The notes beneath the pieces were generated by a model. The model did not search any database, was not told the DNA's origin, and worked only from the letters and a program-made list of their open reading frames with translations. From JASFRI01 sp050115015 (GTDB lineage Bacteria; Acidobacteriota; Polarisedimenticolia; CBDVAL01): a stretch of 10,584 nucleotides of DNA. Positions 7,509 through 10,584 of the stretch are shown here, piece by piece. The stretch's first letter is position 1, and every line of letters starts with the position of its first letter. A program made the position numbers and the translations under genes. The stretch spans positions 1 through 10,584 of the forward strand of contig JASFRI010000125.1 in the NCBI GenBank assembly GCA_050115015.1, read 5' to 3'.

Positions 7509-7712
7509 GGGCTCCGTCTCTCCGGCCGGGGCGGCAGCGCGACAATCCGGCACGGGAAGCCCGGGGGAGCAATCCGGATACCACGAGTAACCCCAATGTT
7601 CGCAGCATTCGCGGTTGGCCGGATGACCGATTTCGAGCAAGGGACTGTTGCAGAAGCAACAGCTGCACGCCAGGGAGAGCGCTTGCCCGGCCGTCGCGGG
7701 CGCAGCAGCCGG
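7509..7712 (-). other. Intergenic spacer with a cysteine- and aromatic-rich open frame
   Basis: This 204-nt gap separates the formate dehydrogenase stop from the outer-membrane factor. The frame shared by both genes stays open throughout. Read on the minus strand it gives ACSCCFCNSP, then RECCEHWGYSWYPDCSPG and VPDC, which is eight cysteines in about 43 codons. There is no ATG in this frame upstream of 7508; only a TTG at 7640 could start it. Codons here are not strongly GC-ending (GAA, CAT, GGT, GAT, TGT), unlike the flanking genes, which suggests non-coding sequence or a remnant. No clear promoter or metal-regulator operator was recognised. Confidence 0.4.
7645..7662. repeat. Perfect 7-bp inverted repeat (hairpin) between fdhA and the efflux genes
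   Basis: CTGTTGC and GCAACAG flank a four-base loop, about 50 nt after the fdhA stop on the minus strand. There is no T-run after it, so an intrinsic terminator is not convincing. It may be an operator, a processing site or a weak hairpin ending the formate dehydrogenase transcript. Confidence 0.4.
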
Positions 7713-10448
7713 TCAGACGGCCTCGGCCGCGGAGACCGGCTCGACGGTGACCGCGCAGACCTTGTACTCCGCGGTCCCGGTGACGCGGTCTCCGGCGTCG
7801 TTCGTGAGCCGGTTGGCGTTCGACTCCGGGAAGTGCAGGGGCATCCAGACGCAGCCGCGGCGCATGCGCGGACTGATGACGGCGGTGGCGACCACCGATC
7901 CGCGCCGGGAGATGACGCGCACCGGATCCCCTTCCCGGATCCCGCGCTTCCGGGCGTCCTTCCGGTGCATCTCCAGGAAGTTGCCCGGCTGCCGCAGTCC
8001 GGCGCCGGCGCTGCGCCGGGTCATCGTGCCGGCGTTGTAGTGGTAGAGCGTGCGTCCCGTGGAGAGCACGAGCGGGTAGTCCCCGTCCGGCAGCTCCTCG
8101 CTCGGACGGTACTCGATGGCCTGGAACTCGACCTTCCCCTTCATCGGGCCTCGCTCGTGAAGGGTCGGTGTGCCGGGATGCGAGGAATCGGGACAGGGCC
8201 ACTGCAGCCCTCCCTCCGCGGCGATCCGCTCGTGGCTGATGCCGGCGTACTTGTCCACCAGGGACGCCATCTCCGCATAGATCTGCCGGGGATGCGTGTA
8301 GCGCGGCATGGGGTAGCCGGCGGCCCGGGCCACGTCGCCGAGGATCTCCCAGTCCGGCCGCGCCTCCCCGGGAGGATCCACGGCCTTGCGGACCAGCTGC
8401 ACGCGTCGATCGGAGTTCGTGAACACGCCGTCCTTCTCCGCGAAGCAGGCGGCGGGCAGGACCACGTCGGCGAACCGCAGCATCTCGTTCGGGAGGATGT
8501 CCTGCACGACGATGAACTCGCACCGGTTCAGGCCTTCCTCGACCCTGGATGCGTTGGGCTCGGAGAGGACCAGGTCCTCGCCGATGACGTAGAGCCCCCG
8601 GATGAGGCCCTTCGGCATCGCCTTCATCATCACGTTGAGGTTCATCCCCTCCTCCGCCGGGAGGGGCACGCCCCAGGCCTGCTCGAAGCGCGCCCGAACG
8701 TCGGGATCGTCCACCCTCTGGTAGCCCGGAAGGAAGATCGGCGTCGCGCCGGCGTCATTGGCGCCCTGGACGTTGTTCTGGCCCCGCAGCGGGTTCATGC
8801 CCGCGTGGCGCATCCCCAGGTGGCCGGTCATGGCGACCAGGTTCGCGAGGCCGTAGACGTTGTCCGTGCCGTGGGTGTGCTCGGTGATCCCCAGGGTGTA
8901 GTAGATCCCCGCCTTCCGGGTCGTGGCGTACCAGCGGGCGGCGGTCCGGATGTCCTGCGCCGGCACGCCGGTGATCGCCTCCGCCCACTCCGGCGTGCAC
9001 TCCCGGACCGCCTCCGCCACCGCCTCGAAGCCCTCCGTGTGGTCGCGGATGAACTCACGGTCCGTGAGGTCCTCGCGGATCACCACGTGGGCCATGGCGT
9101 TGAGGAGGGCAACATCGGTCCCCGGCCGGATCTGCAGGTGCAGGTCGGCGATGCCGGTCAGCCAGATCGCCCGGGGATCCGCGACGATGAGCTTCGCGCC
9201 GCGCCGCACCGCCCGCTTCATCTCCATGGCGATGATCGGATGGGCCTCGGTGGTGTTGCTGCCGATGACGAACATGAGATCCGTGCCGCGGATCTCGGGG
9301 ATGGAGTTCGTCATCGCCCCCGCGCCGAACATGGTCACCAGACCGGCGACCGTGGGGGCGTGTCACGTGGCGGCGCACTGATGGCAGTTGTTGGTCCCGA
9401 AGGCGGCCCGGGCCAGCTTCTGCATCAGGTAGTTCTCCTCGCCGGTGCATCGGCTCGAGGAGACGAAGCCCAGGGCATCCGCCCCGTGGCGCTCCTTGAC
9501 GCGCAGCAGGCCCTCGGCGGTCCGGCGGATCGCCTCGTCCCAGGAGGCGGGATGGAGCTCGCCGTCCTCGCCGCGCACCAGCGGCGCCGTGAGGCGGTCC
9601 TCGTGGTGGATGAACTCGTAGGAGAAGCGGCCCTTGACGCAGAGATTGCCGTCGTTGACGGTCTCGCCGGACGGGGGAGGCGTGACCCTCACGACCTTCC
9701 CCGCGTCCACGTGCAGGTTCAGCTGGCAGCCGACGCCGCAGAAGTTGCAGGTGGTCCGCACCCGCTCCTCGCGGAAGGCATCGCGCCCGAGGGACGGCTT
9801 CTCGGTCATCGCCCCCGTCGGGCACACCGCGATGCAGCCGCCGCACAATTCGCAGGTGCCGTCCAGCAGGGAGGCCTGGTCCGCGGTGGCGATCGTGGTC
9901 TCGGCGCCCCGTCCCGCGAGGGTGATGGCGCTGACCGCCTCCACCTCGTCGCAGTAGCGGACGCAGAGGTTGCAGAGGATGCAGGCGGCCGGATCGAAGT
10001 GGACGTAGGGGTTCCGGTCCTCCCGGCCAGCCCGCGGCGCCGCCACCGCCGGCAGGCGGGGACCGGTGCCATGGCGCTCCGCCTGATCCCGGAGCTTGTT
10101 GCCGGTGCCGCGCCGCGCGGGCAAGCCGTCGGCGTCCAGCTCGTGATCCGCCAGGTAGAGGGACAGCAGCATCTTCCGGTGGCGCTCGACCCGCTCCCCC
10201 GCGCTGCGCACCTCCATCCCGGGCGTCGCCGGGAAGGCACAGGCGGGCTGCAGTCTCCCCTGCCCGGCGATCTCCACCAGGCACATCCGGCAGGAGCCCA
10301 TCGGGTCCACCCGGTCCTCGTGGCAGAGCGTCGGGATCTCGATCCCGAGGCGGCGCGCCGCGTCCAGAACGGTCTCCCCCGCGGTCACCTCGACGGTTCG
10401 ACCGTCGACGGTCACCGGGAAGCGGCGATCCCCGGCGCGGGAGCTCAT
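7713..10448 (-). CDS. fdhA: Selenocysteine-containing formate dehydrogenase catalytic subunit (NAD-type, with NuoG-like N-terminus)
   Basis: This 911-codon gene is read through an in-frame TGA at codon 362. The enzyme oxidises formate to CO2, or the reverse, at a Mo/W bis-MGD centre, probably in the cytoplasm. Ligand motifs in order: [2Fe-2S] Cys42, 53, 56, 70; ferredoxin-type [4Fe-4S] Cys156, 159, 162, 166 and Cys199, 202, 205, 209; catalytic-domain [4Fe-4S] Cys234, 237, 241, 270, then Lys272. The active site reads TNNCHQCAAT, Sec, then HAPTVAGL, matching the place of Sec140 in E. coli FdhF. Downstream are GSNTTEAHP, MTGHLGMRHAGMNPLRGQNN and the C-terminal dinucleotide-binding domain (LSTGRTLYHYNAGTMTRR). 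The His-Cys3 cluster usual after the [2Fe-2S] domain is missing: His102 is followed by ELDADGLPARRGTGN without cysteines. The ATG at 10448 overlaps the stop of the upstream NuoF-like gene. Split annotations (9363-10448 and 7713-9338) would be artefacts. Sec insertion needs selenium machinery not in this window. Confidence 0.92.
9333..9351 (-). promoter_or_regulatory. Bacterial SECIS element of fdhA
   Basis: On the minus strand the sequence GGTCGCCGGTCTGGTGACC folds into a 7-bp stem (one G-U pair) capped by the loop GGUCU. It starts 11 nt after the TGA at 9363-9365. The E. coli fdhF element has the same 11-nt distance and the same GGUCU loop, which SelB recognises. Unlike E. coli, no single bulged U interrupts the stem. 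Outer pairs at 9330-9331 with 9353-9354 can extend it past one C-A mismatch. Confidence 0.85.
9363..9365 (-). other. UGA selenocysteine codon (Sec362 of FdhA)
   Basis: This in-frame TGA falls exactly where formate dehydrogenases carry the Cys or Sec metal ligand, before the conserved His of HAPTVAGL. Homology continues in the same frame on both sides, so it is a recoding site rather than a stop or frameshift. Confidence 0.92.
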
Positions 10449-10584
10449 GAGAAGTCCGCCGGGAAGTGCTTCATGGCGGAGACCAGCGGCAGGCTGGCCA
10501 CCATCCCCAGTCCGCAGATGGAGCCCTCTTCCATCTCCCAGTGGACGTCGCTCACGTGGGCGAGCCGGCCGGCATCCCCGGTCT
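10445..10584 (-). CDS. NuoF-like formate dehydrogenase (NADH-binding) subunit, C-terminal end only
   Basis: Only the last 45 codons are visible; the rest lies beyond the window edge. The end reads EEGSICGLGMVASLP and then LVSAMKHFPADFS. The Cys-Gly-Leu-Gly segment followed by a hydrophobic helix and an aromatic-rich end is typical of the C-terminal [4Fe-4S] region of NuoF/FdhB/HoxF-type flavoproteins, where this cysteine is the last cluster ligand. The stop overlaps the fdhA start as ATGA, so the two are almost certainly co-translated. This subunit would carry FMN and pass electrons from formate to NAD+, or the reverse. The short visible part limits certainty. Confidence 0.75.
   Translation of the reverse strand, partial: TGDAGRLAHVSDVHWEMEEGSICGLGMVASLPLVSAMKHFPADFS

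Noticed and set aside
7509..7640. Longer outer-membrane factor starting at TTG 7640
   Set aside because: It would place 44 cysteine-rich residues before a clear signal peptide, which would block normal export.
7713..9338. Separate 541-residue molybdopterin oxidoreductase starting at an internal ATG
   Set aside because: The homology continues upstream through the TGA at 9363, with a SECIS hairpin; it is the C-terminal part of the selenoprotein.
9363..9365. TGA as a nonsense mutation making fdhA a pseudogene
   Set aside because: The TGA is exactly at the Sec/Cys active-site position, has a SECIS-like hairpin at the classical distance, and the rest of the gene is intact.

Overview
The window is a GC-rich piece of bacterial chromosome, and every gene I can support lies on the minus strand. 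In transcription order (high to low coordinates) these are the tail of a NuoF-like formate dehydrogenase subunit, the catalytic formate dehydrogenase subunit, a TolC/CusC-type outer-membrane factor, a CusB-type periplasmic adaptor, an HD-domain protein, an MmgE/PrpD-family protein, a single-chain LYS4-type (homo)aconitase, and the start of an NTEG-type isocitrate/homoisocitrate-class dehydrogenase. The efflux parts imply a Gram-negative cell envelope. The selenocysteine codon implies that SelA/B/C-type machinery is encoded elsewhere in the genome. The phylum cannot be fixed from this window; high-GC deltaproteobacterium-like or Methylomirabilota/Rokubacteria-like lineages would fit, but that is only an impression.

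Region 1 (about 7713-10584) is an NAD-type formate dehydrogenase. The catalytic subunit looks like two ORFs split by a TGA at 9363-9365. The flanking residues match the active-site stretch of molybdenum/tungsten formate dehydrogenases, and a stem-loop with a GGUCU apical loop begins 11 nt after the TGA. I therefore read one 911-codon selenoprotein with Sec at codon 362. The N-terminal part carries a [2Fe-2S] motif, two ferredoxin-type [4Fe-4S] motifs and the catalytic-domain [4Fe-4S] motif. The His-Cys3 cluster usual in NuoG-like N-termini has lost its cysteines.

Region 2 (about 4822-7713) holds an outer-membrane factor and a membrane-fusion protein that overlap by ATGA. The adaptor has an N-terminal heavy-metal-binding domain of the copper/silver efflux type. 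No RND pump gene follows. The roughly 200 bp between fdhA and the outer-membrane factor contains a perfect 7-bp hairpin and an open, cysteine- and aromatic-rich reading frame of uncertain meaning.

Region 3 (1-4714) is a tight four-gene cluster: HD protein, MmgE/PrpD, LYS4-type aconitase, beta-decarboxylating dehydrogenase. The aconitase strongly resembles fungal homoaconitase Lys4 rather than the split LeuC/LeuD proteins. The dehydrogenase has the NTEG motif seen in isocitrate and homoisocitrate dehydrogenases. A plausible but unproven reading is a chain-shortening or chain-extension module on a tricarboxylate such as homocitrate: MmgE/PrpD dehydrates, the aconitase rehydrates, and the dehydrogenase oxidatively decarboxylates to a 2-oxo acid. 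The HD protein lacks the histidine of its HD doublet, so its role is open. This cluster and the selenoprotein are the two parts most worth following up.

No tRNA, rRNA, CRISPR array, insertion sequence or phage gene was seen. All intergenic gaps are shorter than 300 bp.
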